A DNA stretch of 64,000 nt from Gordonia soli NBRC 108243 (lineage in GTDB: Bacteria; Actinomycetota; Actinomycetes; Mycobacteriales; Mycobacteriaceae). The notes beneath the pieces were generated by a model. The model saw only the letters and a program-made list of their open reading frames with translations. It did not search any database and had not been told where the DNA came from. The position numbers were made by a program, and so were the translations under genes. The stretch lies in contig NZ_BANX01000034.1 of NCBI RefSeq assembly GCF_000334455.1, positions 1 to 64,000 of the forward strand, read 5' to 3'. This document shows positions 51,920 to 59,778 of the stretch, piece after piece. Every line of letters starts with the position of its first letter. The first letter of the stretch is position 1.

Positions 51920-53761
51920 ATGACCCAGTCTGCACCGTTCGGCGGACCTCAGTCGCCCGGGCCGCAGCCCGCGTCCTACGACGCGGAGTGGGTGCGCGCG
52001 AAGTACGCCCACGAACGCGCGAAGCGGCTGCGCACCGATTCCATAGACCAATTCGTCGAGGTGACAGCGGAGTTCTCGCACTACGCCGAGGATCCGTACA
52101 CCGAGCGGCTGGAACGTGAGCCCGTGGACGACGCGGTGCAGATCCTGGTGATCGGTGCCGGCATCGGTAGCCTCCTGGCGGCAGTTCGACTGCGGGAGCA
52201 GGGCTTCGACGACATCCGCATCATCGACAAGGCCGGTGACGTCGGTGGCACCTGGTACTGGAATCGGTATCCGGGAGCGCAGTGCGACATCGAGTCCTAC
52301 ATCTACATGCCGTTGTTGGAAGAGCTCGACTACATCCCGTCGCGTCGATACGCATTCGGTCCGGAGATCCGCCGACACTGTGTGCGGATCGCCGAGCATT
52401 TCGACCTGTACCGCAACTCGTTGCTGCAGACTGCTGTGACCGGGATGGAGTGGGACGACGATGCGGGCCGATGGACGGTGTCGACCGACCGTGGTGATCG
52501 GATCTCCGCTCAGATCGTGCTGGTCTCGCCGGGACCGCTGAGCCGCCCGAAGTTGCCGGGCATCCCGGGCATCAACTCGTTCGAGGGGCATACCTTCCAC
52601 ACCAGCCGGTGGGATTACTCCTACACCGGTGGCGACGAGACCGGAGGCCTGGACAAGCTGCGCGACAAGCGCATCGGCATCGTCGGCACCGGGGCAACCG
52701 CGTTGCAGTGCGTTCCACATCTCGGGGCGTCGGCCGGCCGTCTGCTCGTCTTCCAGCGCACTCCGGCAGCGGTCGACGCGCGTGGGGACCGTCCGACCGA
52801 TCCCGAGTGGGCCGCCGGCCTGGAGCCGGGCTGGCAGCGTAGTCGGATGCAGAACTTCACACAGGTGACTGCGGGCATGGGCGCCGACCAGGATCTGGTC
52901 GGGGACGGTTGGACGCAGGTGGCACTCGACTTGACCGGGCCCGCGGTGCTCAAGGAGATGGAGCGTCGGGGTGAGGCGATGTCGATGGAGGAGATCGGCG
53001 AGTTCTTGTTCGAGGAGGACTTCAAGTCGATGGAGAAGGTCCGCGGCCGGATAGAGTCCATCGTCGAAGATCCGGACACGGCGGAGAAGCTCAAGCCCTG
53101 GTACAAGCGGCTGTGCAAGCGACTCAGCTTCCACGACGCGTATCTGCAGACGTTCAATCGGGACAATGTCGAACTCGTCGACACCGACGGTCGGGGTATC
53201 GACCATTTCACCACCGACGGTGTGGTGGTCGGGGACACCGAGTACAAGGTGGACGCTCTGGTGTTCGCGACCGGGTTCGAGGTCGGCACCAGCTACACCC
53301 GGCGATCGGGATTCGACATCGTCGGCCGCGACGGTCAGCGACTGAGCGACAAATGGGCGAAGGGGCCGAAGACGTTCCACGGCTTGCAGACCCACGACTT
53401 CCCGAACTGCTTCTTCCTCGGTTACACACAGACCGGCATCGCACACAACTACGTGCACACCGCCGAGGAGCGTGCCCGACACGTGGCCTACATCCTGGCG
53501 GAATGGGCGGCGCGGGACGGCAGTCGGATCGAGGCCGACCAGTCCGCCGAGGACGAGTGGGTCACGACCATGGCCGAGAGCACGGTGATGGGCAAGCAGT
53601 TCTTCGCGGACTGCACTCCGAGCTACCTGGATTCCGAGGGGGACACGGAGAACCCCGACAGCCTGTTGTCGGCGGGCTACGGCGGTGGGCCGGTGGCCTT
53701 CTTCGAGCTACTCGAGAAATGGCGCGCTGCGGGGGATCTGGAGGGCGTCACCATCCGGTGA
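51920..53761 (+). CDS. Baeyer-Villiger monooxygenase (cyclohexanone monooxygenase type)
   Basis: A 613-aa FAD/NADPH monooxygenase that inserts oxygen beside a ketone. The fingerprint 'FEGHTFHTSRWDYSYTGG' begins at residue 221 (F-x-G-x3-H-x3-W-D). The first Rossmann motif is 'VIGAGIGSLLAAVRL', the second is 'GIVGTGATALQCVPHLG', and 'GGTWYWNRYPGAQCDIES' is typical of cyclic-ketone and steroid BVMOs. About 70 residues precede the first Rossmann motif, longer than in cyclohexanone monooxygenase and like the longer steroid/cyclopentadecanone types. AGGAGAAG precedes ATG 51920. It is the last gene of the oxygenase group and would turn a ring or side-chain ketone into a lactone or ester. Confidence 0.95.
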   Translation: MTQSAPFGGPQSPGPQPASYDAEWVRAKYAHERAKRLRTDSIDQFVEVTAEFSHYAEDPYTERLEREPVDDAVQILVIGAGIGSLLAAVRLREQGFDDIRIIDKAGDVGGTWYWNRYPGAQCDIESYIYMPLLEELDYIPSRRYAFGPEIRRHCVRIAEHFDLYRNSLLQTAVTGMEWDDDAGRWTVSTDRGDRISAQIVLVSPGPLSRPKLPGIPGINSFEGHTFHTSRWDYSYTGGDETGGLDKLRDKRIGIVGTGATALQCVPHLGASAGRLLVFQRTPAAVDARGDRPTDPEWAAGLEPGWQRSRMQNFTQVTAGMGADQDLVGDGWTQVALDLTGPAVLKEMERRGEAMSMEEIGEFLFEEDFKSMEKVRGRIESIVEDPDTAEKLKPWYKRLCKRLSFHDAYLQTFNRDNVELVDTDGRGIDHFTTDGVVVGDTEYKVDALVFATGFEVGTSYTRRSGFDIVGRDGQRLSDKWAKGPKTFHGLQTHDFPNCFFLGYTQTGIAHNYVHTAEERARHVAYILAEWAARDGSRIEADQSAEDEWVTTMAESTVMGKQFFADCTPSYLDSEGDTENPDSLLSAGYGGGPVAFFELLEKWRAAGDLEGVTIR

Positions 53762-53829
53762 CGACCCACTACGAAGGGGTGTCGGCGCGACCGGTGCAGG
53801 TCGGCCGGCACCCCGATCGGCATCTCCGC

Positions 53830-53878
53830 CCCGTCGATCGTGCGCACGAAACCGTTCATCGTGCGCACGGTCGACGGG
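53830..53878. terminator. Very long hairpin between convergent genes
   Basis: CCCGTCGATCGTGCGCACG (53830-53848) pairs with CGTGCGCACGGTCGACGGG (53860-53878): 19 bp with one T-G wobble and an 11-nt loop. Each arm also contains the self-complementary 10-mer CGTGCGCACG. It lies 69 bp after the monooxygenase stop and 6 bp before the end of the convergent IclR gene, so it should stop transcription from both sides. The right arm and following bases are identical over 20 bp to a repeat unit at 59686-59705. Confidence 0.85.
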
Positions 53879-53883
53879 CTGGT

Positions 53884-54672
53884 TCAGTACGCGGCGTGTA
53901 CCCGGGCCAGGCTGTCGGAGATGGTGCGGGCCGCACGGACGACCATGGGTGCCAACGGCTCGAGTGCGCTGTCCTGGCGCGTGACGATGGAGATGGCACC
54001 GACCGGTCCCTCGCCGGAGCGGATGGCAGCACCGACGCAGGCCAGGCCGCGGAAGCACTCACCGCGCTCGATGGCCAGCCCGTTGCGAGCGCGGATGCGG
54101 GCCAGCTCGTGGTGGAGTCCGTCGATGTCACCGACATGGGCGCGCGCACCACGGGACGGGCCCGAGTACTGGTTGTCGACGTACTCGGGGGTGAGGCCCG
54201 CCAGGATCGCCTTGCCGGCCGCGGTCCGGTGCGCGGGAGCTCGACCGCCCACCTGCGAGGCGATGCGCTGGCCAGTCCGCCCGCCGAACATGTCCAGGTA
54301 ATAGATCTCCGGACCCGCCAGGATCGCGAGATGCACGAGGGCGCCGGTCCGCATGGCGAGTGACTGCAGCACAGGTGAAGCGGCAGAGCGGAGTTCGTGC
54401 TGGGCCAGCTCCCGGCCGCCGAGGGTGAGAGCTCGACTACCAAGGCTGTAATGGGTCTTGGCGTGGATCAACCATCGGCACTGGACCAGCTGGTCGAGGA
54501 TGCGATGTGCGGTCGATCGAGGCAGCCCGGTGTGCTGGGTGACCTCGTCGAGGGTGAGCCGGGCGAGTGGCCGGTCGAACGCCTCCATGATGAGCGTCAT
54601 CCGCTCCACCATCGACAGCGGAAGCGCGTTGGCGACGGAGACTGCGGAGTCGTCGGTGAGAAGTGTTGTCAT
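53884..54672 (-). CDS. IclR-family transcriptional regulator
   Basis: A 262-aa regulator with winged helix at about residues 15-80 ('LTLDEVTQHTGLPRSTAHRI') and effector domain at about 95-255 ('RTAAGKAILAGLTPEYVDNQ', 'GECFRGLACVGAAIRSGEGP'). It differs clearly from the other IclR at 41398. It is the last gene of the leftward set that starts at 59253, 82 bp after the RibB-like gene, and is convergent with the monooxygenase group. It may control either block; IclR proteins typically sense aromatic or keto acids. ATG 54672 gives a normal length. Confidence 0.9.
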   Translation of the reverse strand: MTTLLTDDSAVSVANALPLSMVERMTLIMEAFDRPLARLTLDEVTQHTGLPRSTAHRILDQLVQCRWLIHAKTHYSLGSRALTLGGRELAQHELRSAASPVLQSLAMRTGALVHLAILAGPEIYYLDMFGGRTGQRIASQVGGRAPAHRTAAGKAILAGLTPEYVDNQYSGPSRGARAHVGDIDGLHHELARIRARNGLAIERGECFRGLACVGAAIRSGEGPVGAISIVTRQDSALEPLAPMVVRAARTISDSLARVHAAY

Positions 54673-54754
54673 GGTGCACCATCCAGAGAGATAGGCCCAG
54701 GTCGTACTGGGGTTTGCGGGGCGGGTTGGCGGCGGGGCGAGTCGTCCGGCGACG

Positions 54755-55414
54755 TCATGCCGATCGTGCGTGCACGAGGTCGATGCGACCGACGGTCGGC
54801 AGACCGTGATCGGCGGCGAACCGGGTCACTTCGGAGTGGTCGGGCAGTCCGGTACCGGCTTGCCCGCAGTCGACGAGTGTCCCGAAGACCGCGGCGATCG
54901 AACCGGCGGCCTCCGCCAGGGCGAGAGCGAGCGCCGCGGTGTCGCCGATCTGCGCTGCGGCCGCAACCCGCACCGGGATCACGTGCCCAGGCCGGCTGAG
55001 ATCGGAAGGGATCGCATCGGCGTCGCCCAGGGTGGCGATCGTGCGGGCGCGATCGGCCGCCGAGATCCCGGTGGTGGTACCGACCACGGCGTCGACACCG
55101 ACGCATTGCTGGGAGGCGAGTCGATCCGGAGTCGGTGCGACCGGCGGGATCCGCAGATGATCACACCATGCGTCGCGCATGGCCACCTGCAGGAAGCCCG
55201 ACCCGTGTCGGACCATCAGTGCGATGTCGTGGGTCGTGATGCGGTCGGCGGCACCGACCACGTCGCAGCGTCCGAGATCGTCGGTGTCATCGCGTACGAC
55301 GACCAGGCCACCGCTGCGCATGTGATCGACTGCGACGCGCTCACGGTGTCTGTCCGGGCGTGGCTGGCGCGTGTCCCTACGGTCGGTGATGTCCACGAGA
55401 GATGCGGTGGTCAT
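54755..55414 (-). CDS. RibB-like protein (DHBP-synthase fold) lacking the catalytic residues
   Basis: A 219-aa protein clearly related to 3,4-dihydroxy-2-butanone-4-phosphate synthase, the riboflavin-pathway enzyme. 'MVRHGSGFLQVAM', 'TTTGISAADRARTI' (from residue 113), 'SDLSRPGHVIPVRV' and 'FAADHGLPTVGRIDLV' are all conserved. But the acidic loop normally reading DDEDRENEGD is DDTDDLGRCD (42-51), the metal-binding GHTEA is GDTAA (157-161), and the later conserved Glu region reads 'AVFGTLVDCG'. It therefore should not make the riboflavin precursor. It may bind a sugar-phosphate-like or hydroxy-keto pathway compound, or catalyse another reaction. It follows a 99-aa gene by 2 bp. Confidence 0.83.
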   Translation of the reverse strand: MTTASLVDITDRRDTRQPRPDRHRERVAVDHMRSGGLVVVRDDTDDLGRCDVVGAADRITTHDIALMVRHGSGFLQVAMRDAWCDHLRIPPVAPTPDRLASQQCVGVDAVVGTTTGISAADRARTIATLGDADAIPSDLSRPGHVIPVRVAAAAQIGDTAALALALAEAAGSIAAVFGTLVDCGQAGTGLPDHSEVTRFAADHGLPTVGRIDLVHARSA

Positions 55415-55416
55415 GG

Positions 55417-55716
55417 TCAGTCCGATGCCGGGAGGGGCGACGCAGTCTTGATGCCCAGCGCGACCCCGTCCACGGCGAGTGCGCCGGCACCCGGCTTGGT
55501 GCAGAGCACCTCGATGCTCCCGTCCTCCGTGGTGTATCGCTTGCCCAGTTGCGTCGCGCCGCCGGATCGCGGGGCGTCACCCGGGGCTTCGGGGGCGGCT
55601 TCGGTCATCGGCGATCCGTCGACGGTGATCTCGACATCCGCCGCATCCCAGCGGATCACGACGACCGATGTGGTGTCGACGGGGCTGAAGAGGGCTGTTC
55701 CGGGTGTGGGTTTCAT
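55417..55716 (-). CDS. Small protein, degenerate desulforedoxin-like C-terminus (uncertain)
   Basis: A 99-aa protein. The N-terminal 55 residues are low in motif content. The C-terminal 42 ('LGKRYTTEDGSIEVLCTKPG', then 'ALGIKTASPLPASD') recall small metal-binding zinc-ribbon/desulforedoxin-like domains that read GKRY-C-x2-C...CTK, but only one Cys (in VLCTK) is left, so a metal site is unlikely. It is coupled to the RibB-like gene with a 2-bp gap and follows the tandem CoA-transferase by 79 bp. The two may form a complex. The family suggestion is from memory of sequence shape only. Confidence 0.7.
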   Translation of the reverse strand: MKPTPGTALFSPVDTTSVVVIRWDAADVEITVDGSPMTEAAPEAPGDAPRSGGATQLGKRYTTEDGSIEVLCTKPGAGALAVDGVALGIKTASPLPASD

Positions 55717-55795
55717 GATGTACCTCTCTGCTTAACGGGCTGGCCGGGTGGCCCGGGGTGTCGGACGAGTGCCCACGACACCCCGGGACCCGGTG

Positions 55796-58225
55796 TCAGA
55801 AGGTCAGCGAACGGCCGATGATCTTGTCCTGCTCGAGTTGTGCGATCTCGGTGTCCGATAGTCCGAGTGTCGTGAGGATCTCGGTGTTGTGCTCGCCGAG
55901 CAGCGGGGCCGGCCGCAGGGCGATGCGGTCGGGTCCGGCCGAGAAGCGGACCGGCAACGTGCTGTGCGATGCGGTCGGGTTGATCGGGTGGTCGACCTGG
56001 GCGAAGAAGTCGCGCGCCTGCAGTTGGGGCAGGTCTGCCTGACGATGCGGTTGCATCACCTTGCCCACCGGCACGTCGACAGTCCAGAGTGCGTCGACGA
56101 TCTCGTCGCCGCTTCGGGTGCGGCACCAGTCGGCCAGGTGCTGATCGAGGGTGTCGTGTGCCCGACGTCGGCCGCTCGCCGAGGCGAGATCGGGGTCGGC
56201 GGCCCAGTCCGGCGACCCGAGAGCACCGACGAGCGCCTTCCATTGGGAGTCGGTCTCCACCGCGATCGCGACCCAGCTGTCGTCGCGTCCGAATTCGTCG
56301 ATGTCGGCGGTCTGGTAGAGGTTCTGCGGTGCCGCCACGGGCCCGCGGTTGCCCTCTCGGGACAGTAGGTTCCCGTTCGCGGAATACTCGATCACCTGCT
56401 CGGCCGCCACGTTGAGAGCTGCATCGATCATGCTCGCCTCGACGAGGGTGCCCTCGCCGGTACGTGCGCGGTGCTCGAGTGCGATCAGCAGTCCGTTGAG
56501 CGCGTGGACACCAGCATTCGGGTCGCCGATGGAGTACGGCTCGATCGGATTCTGATCGGGATGTCCGGTGAGCCAGGTCAATCCGGCAGCGTCTTCGATC
56601 ACGTAAGCGAAGGCGGCCTTGTCCCGCCAAGGTCCGTCGAGGCCGAAGCCGGGCATCCGCACCATGATGATGTCGTCGCGAAGCGCCTTGACCGAGTCGT
56701 AGTCGAGGCCCACCTGGTCGAGGACCCGTGGTGTGTAGTTCTCGACCAGCACGTCACAGGTGGCGACCAACTCGTGGAGGAGTTTCTGGCCCTGCTCGGT
56801 CTGGATGTTGATGGTGATGCTCTTCTTGCCGGTGTTGAGCCCGGAGAAGATGGGCGACTTCTCCCACCACTGGTCGTCGCTCATCGGCACGCCCGCGATC
56901 ATCCGGGTGCCGTCCGGACGGGTCGTGGACTCCACGTGGATCACCTCGGCACCGAGTGTGGCGAGCACATGGGTGGCCGACGGCCCGGCCCAGAAGGCGG
57001 TCATGTCGAGGACGCGGATTCCCGCGAAAGGCAGTGCGGTGGCACTGTTGTCGTCCGCAGCCCCGGGAGCGGCGGTGGATGTCGGCGTACCCCCGGAGCC
57101 GACCTCGGATCGATATGACTCCGTGTGCTGGCCGAGTCGAGGTGCTGCCTCGGGGCGAGGGAGGTCGAAAGCGCTCATCCGATACGGATGCCCGGGCTGG
57201 CTGAACCCGCGCCCCGGGTTCTTCACGAACGAGCCGCGTTCCTCGTAGTGGGCGAAGCCGGCGACATTGGCCCCGTTGCCGACCGGCGCGTTGGGGATGC
57301 GGAAGGCGGTCGCCTTCTCGCTGACCTCTTCGACGGTCCGTTCACCGATCCACCGGTAGATCTCCGGTGCCGCCTCGGCGGCCCGCTGTGTGATCGCGAG
57401 CGGATTCTCGGTGTCGACCCACTCCGGGTGACCCACCAAGACGCAGAGATCGAACCATTGCTGTGCGGTCGCGCATCCGACGGCGACCATCCCGTCCGCG
57501 GCCTCGGCGACACCCGGCACGAAGACCGACCGCTCGGACCGGAAGGGGCGCTCCCGCAGCTCCAGGAAGGTCACCGGGTGATAGGTGAGGCCCTGGATCT
57601 GCGTCTCGAGGATCGAGAGGTCGATGATCTCGCCGCGTGCGCGACCAGGTCGGCGTGCGGAGATGAGGGTGGCGGCCGCGGCGTACGCGCCGGCGAACCA
57701 CTCGCCGACGCGGCCACCGACGTGGACCGGTGGCCGATCCGGATTGCCGCGACCGAGCCCGACTATGCCGCCGGACCATGCCTGCAGCGTGAACTCCGTC
57801 GCCGCCCGGTCGCTCCAGGGGCCGTGCAGACCGAACGGAGTGATCGCAGTGACTATCAGGTGCGGATGGGCATCGGAGATCTCCTGCGGGCTCAGGATGT
57901 TCGCGAATGCGGACTCGCGCGACCACACCACCGCGGTGGCGGTGGCCAACAGTCCGTGCAGGAGATCGAGGTCGGTCTGCGTGTCGGGATCGACGACGAT
58001 GCTCTTCTTGGACGCGGCCAGATGATGGAACAGCGCGCTGTCGGAGCCGGGCTCGATGGGCGCTCCGGACGCCGACCAGGTGCGCAGCGGATCACCCTGC
58101 GGCGTCTCGATCGTGAGCACCTCGGCCCCGCCGTCGGCGAGGATCTTCGTGGCGTAGGAGCCGGCGATCCCGGCGGAGAGGTCGACGATCCGATGATCGG
58201 CGAGTGGGGCGTGCGTCGTGGACAT
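55796..58225 (-). CDS. Tandem CaiB/BaiF CoA-transferase (two fused class III domains)
   Basis: An 809-aa protein with two complete class III CoA-transferase units joined by a Ser/Thr/Ala linker around residue 390. Unit 1 has 'VDLSAGIAGSYATKILADGG', 'VLTIETPQGDPLRTW' and the catalytic Asp in 'IIDLSILETQIQG'. Unit 2 has 'VLDMTAFWAGPSATHVLATL', 'GAEVIHVESTTRPDG' and 'TLVEASMIDAALNVAAEQ', where Glu replaces the Asp. Class III enzymes work as interlocked dimers, so a fused pair could make an internal pseudo-dimer with one fully standard active site. It would move CoA onto a pathway acid (or act as a racemase). It starts 47 bp after the crotonase gene. Confidence 0.9.
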   Translation of the reverse strand: MSTTHAPLADHRIVDLSAGIAGSYATKILADGGAEVLTIETPQGDPLRTWSASGAPIEPGSDSALFHHLAASKKSIVVDPDTQTDLDLLHGLLATATAVVWSRESAFANILSPQEISDAHPHLIVTAITPFGLHGPWSDRAATEFTLQAWSGGIVGLGRGNPDRPPVHVGGRVGEWFAGAYAAAATLISARRPGRARGEIIDLSILETQIQGLTYHPVTFLELRERPFRSERSVFVPGVAEAADGMVAVGCATAQQWFDLCVLVGHPEWVDTENPLAITQRAAEAAPEIYRWIGERTVEEVSEKATAFRIPNAPVGNGANVAGFAHYEERGSFVKNPGRGFSQPGHPYRMSAFDLPRPEAAPRLGQHTESYRSEVGSGGTPTSTAAPGAADDNSATALPFAGIRVLDMTAFWAGPSATHVLATLGAEVIHVESTTRPDGTRMIAGVPMSDDQWWEKSPIFSGLNTGKKSITINIQTEQGQKLLHELVATCDVLVENYTPRVLDQVGLDYDSVKALRDDIIMVRMPGFGLDGPWRDKAAFAYVIEDAAGLTWLTGHPDQNPIEPYSIGDPNAGVHALNGLLIALEHRARTGEGTLVEASMIDAALNVAAEQVIEYSANGNLLSREGNRGPVAAPQNLYQTADIDEFGRDDSWVAIAVETDSQWKALVGALGSPDWAADPDLASASGRRRAHDTLDQHLADWCRTRSGDEIVDALWTVDVPVGKVMQPHRQADLPQLQARDFFAQVDHPINPTASHSTLPVRFSAGPDRIALRPAPLLGEHNTEILTTLGLSDTEIAQLEQDKIIGRSLTF

Positions 58226-58272
58226 CGCCTGGCCTTCCGAGGTGGGGTGGGTGGTGGGTGGATCGGATGCGG

Positions 58273-59253
58273 TCAGTCGGCGCGCCGACGACCGGACTTG
58301 CTCAGACGGAAGTCCGGCGGGAAGAGATCGTCATTGCTCTTGACCGCGTTGTTGATCCCGCCGGAAACGGTGTCCTCGTCGAGTACGAGGTCCTCGGCAT
58401 CGGGGCGTGCGGTGCCGCCCAACGACTCGAACAGGCCGGTCAGCATGGAGCCGAGGTACTCGCCCTGGGACTGCTTCATCAATTCGAAGAACATCTTCTG
58501 CATGAAGACGGTGTCCGTCGGGCGGGTGCGCGAGCAGGCGAGGGCGTACTTCTCCACCTCGTCCTCGAGTCGGTCGCGCGGGACCACCCGGTTGGCGAAG
58601 TTGCAGTCGTACATCTCTTGTGCGGTGAACGGGCGTCCGGTGAAGACCATTTCCTGGAACTTGCGGATCCCCATCGTCTGCGCCCAGGTCCACATCCGCG
58701 GTCCGAATCCGATGTAGCGGAACGCGGGATGTCCGAAAAGCGTGTCATCGGACGCGATCACGAGGTCTGCATCGGCGGCCTGGTAGAAGTGCCAGCCGTA
58801 GCAGTACCCCTTGGCCTCGACGATGCTGATCTTCTTGAATTCCTGCAGACTGCGGCAGCCGGCCGCCGAGTTGGCGTACCACTGCGTGAGCGTGGCTCCG
58901 TGTCGATACGAGCCGGCAGGTGGGAAGTTGATCGCGGACTCGTCGTCGACACGCAGCTCGCGGATCCGAGCGCGATTCGTCGGATCGGCCTCCATCTCCA
59001 TCGCCTCGGGGATGTCGGCGCCCGAACCGAGATTGGAACCCACACCTCGGATCACGACGACCTTGACGTCGTCGTCGACGTTCGCGCGGTGCAGCAGATC
59101 GGCGTAGCGGAGGCGGGCGTCTGCAGTGGGAGCGTTCAGATGATCTGGTCGGTTGAAGGTGATCGTGGCGATCTTGGTCTTCGGATCCTTGTCGTACAGA
59201 ATGATTTCCTCGGCGGATGGGCGCTCATTCTCGGTCGCCGCTGCTGTGCTCAT
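58273..59253 (-). CDS. Crotonase-superfamily protein, divergent (326 aa)
   Basis: Longer than usual hydratases (about 260). The core is recognisable: 'IATITFNRPDHLNAPTADAR', 'SNLGSGADIPEAMEME' (oxyanion loop) and 'EAKGYCYGWHFYQAADADLV'. The catalytic Glu sites are replaced: 'YGWHFYQAAD' and 'FGHPAFRYIGFGPRM'. The C-terminus has about 60 extra residues ('DAEDLVLDEDTVSGGINNAV'). It probably acts as a ring hydrolase, lyase or decarboxylase on a CoA thioester rather than as a hydratase. It is the first gene of the leftward operon to 53884; a CAAG/CTTG operator lies upstream at 59534. Confidence 0.82.
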   Translation of the reverse strand: MSTAAATENERPSAEEIILYDKDPKTKIATITFNRPDHLNAPTADARLRYADLLHRANVDDDVKVVVIRGVGSNLGSGADIPEAMEMEADPTNRARIRELRVDDESAINFPPAGSYRHGATLTQWYANSAAGCRSLQEFKKISIVEAKGYCYGWHFYQAADADLVIASDDTLFGHPAFRYIGFGPRMWTWAQTMGIRKFQEMVFTGRPFTAQEMYDCNFANRVVPRDRLEDEVEKYALACSRTRPTDTVFMQKMFFELMKQSQGEYLGSMLTGLFESLGGTARPDAEDLVLDEDTVSGGINNAVKSNDDLFPPDFRLSKSGRRRAD

Positions 59254-59533
59254 CCTGATCAGCCTCCGTATCGCCGGCTATTACTCGGCGAAATCGATTC
59301 GTCTGTTGTTCGAGGTACCGCGGTGGTTCGCGCCCGCGACCGAGTCGAGGTGCCGATGGCGACGACAGCAGATACCGAAGCCCCTCGCAGATACGAGGTC
59401 ACCGCAGGATCGTCGATCGAGCGGTCTGTTCACCCCGCGATGCTGAGTCGTCCCCATCTGTGCAGGTCAGGACGATGGAATCGAAGATGCTCATCGATCC
59501 TGCCGAGACCAAGTGAACCGCATCACACGGCGT

Positions 59534-59559
59534 AAGTCAATCAACTGCTTGATTTACTT
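59534..59559. promoter_or_regulatory. 26-bp inverted repeat, probable TetR-family operator
   Basis: AAGTCAATCAA (59534-59544) and TTGATTTACTT (59549-59559) pair at 10 of 11 positions around CTGC. It lies about 280 bp upstream of the leftward crotonase/CoA-transferase operon. The core ATCAACTGCTTGAT is one base from the AnCAAGnnCTTGnT consensus known for the steroid regulator KstR2 (TetR family). A second related site is at 60926. The local TetR gene product is the natural candidate. Confidence 0.65.
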
Positions 59560-59624
59560 TGGACGTTGATGGTGCCAACTGTCCGGATTATGGACGAGTC
59601 CTGCGCAAAGTGGCAGAGCCCGAC

Positions 59625-59719
59625 GCACGGTCGACGAACTAGAGCGCACGGTCGACGAGCTGGGGTGCACGGTCGACGGGTTCGGGCGCACGGTCGACGG
59701 GCTGGGGCGCACGGTCGAC
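59625..59719. repeat. Tandem repeat, five copies of an 11-bp core at exact 21-bp period
   Basis: GCACGGTCGAC occurs at 59625, 59646, 59667, 59688 and 59709. The 10-bp spacers vary (for example GAGCTGGGGT, GGGTTCGGGC). Each core includes the palindrome GTCGAC. The 21-bp period equals two helical turns and seven codons. It directly follows the TetR gene's 3' end. The unit at 59686-59705 is identical over 20 bp with the terminator arm at 53863-53882. Confidence 0.85.
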
Positions 59720-59778
59720 CGTGTCGAGCTGGGGGTGGGGCCCGTCGTGGGCCCGAGGCGGGTGGCTCCGGGGGACGA

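Larger units (their letters stand above)
59254..59778. other. Intergenic region, 525 bp, with operator and 21-bp tandem repeat
   Basis: The gap lies between the TetR gene's end (59779) and the crotonase start (59253), both leftward. It holds the promoter and inverted repeat at 59534-59559 and a five-copy 21-bp tandem repeat (59625-59719) directly downstream of the TetR stop codon. Open frames across it have no recognisable product. Confidence 0.6.

Noticed and set aside
51791..53482. A 563-codon minus-strand frame opposite the Baeyer-Villiger monooxygenase
   Set aside because: Antisense shadow; the plus-strand protein has all BVMO motifs.
59625..59719. The tandem array as a CRISPR locus
   Set aside because: Repeats of 11 bp with 10-bp spacers are far too short and no cas genes are present.
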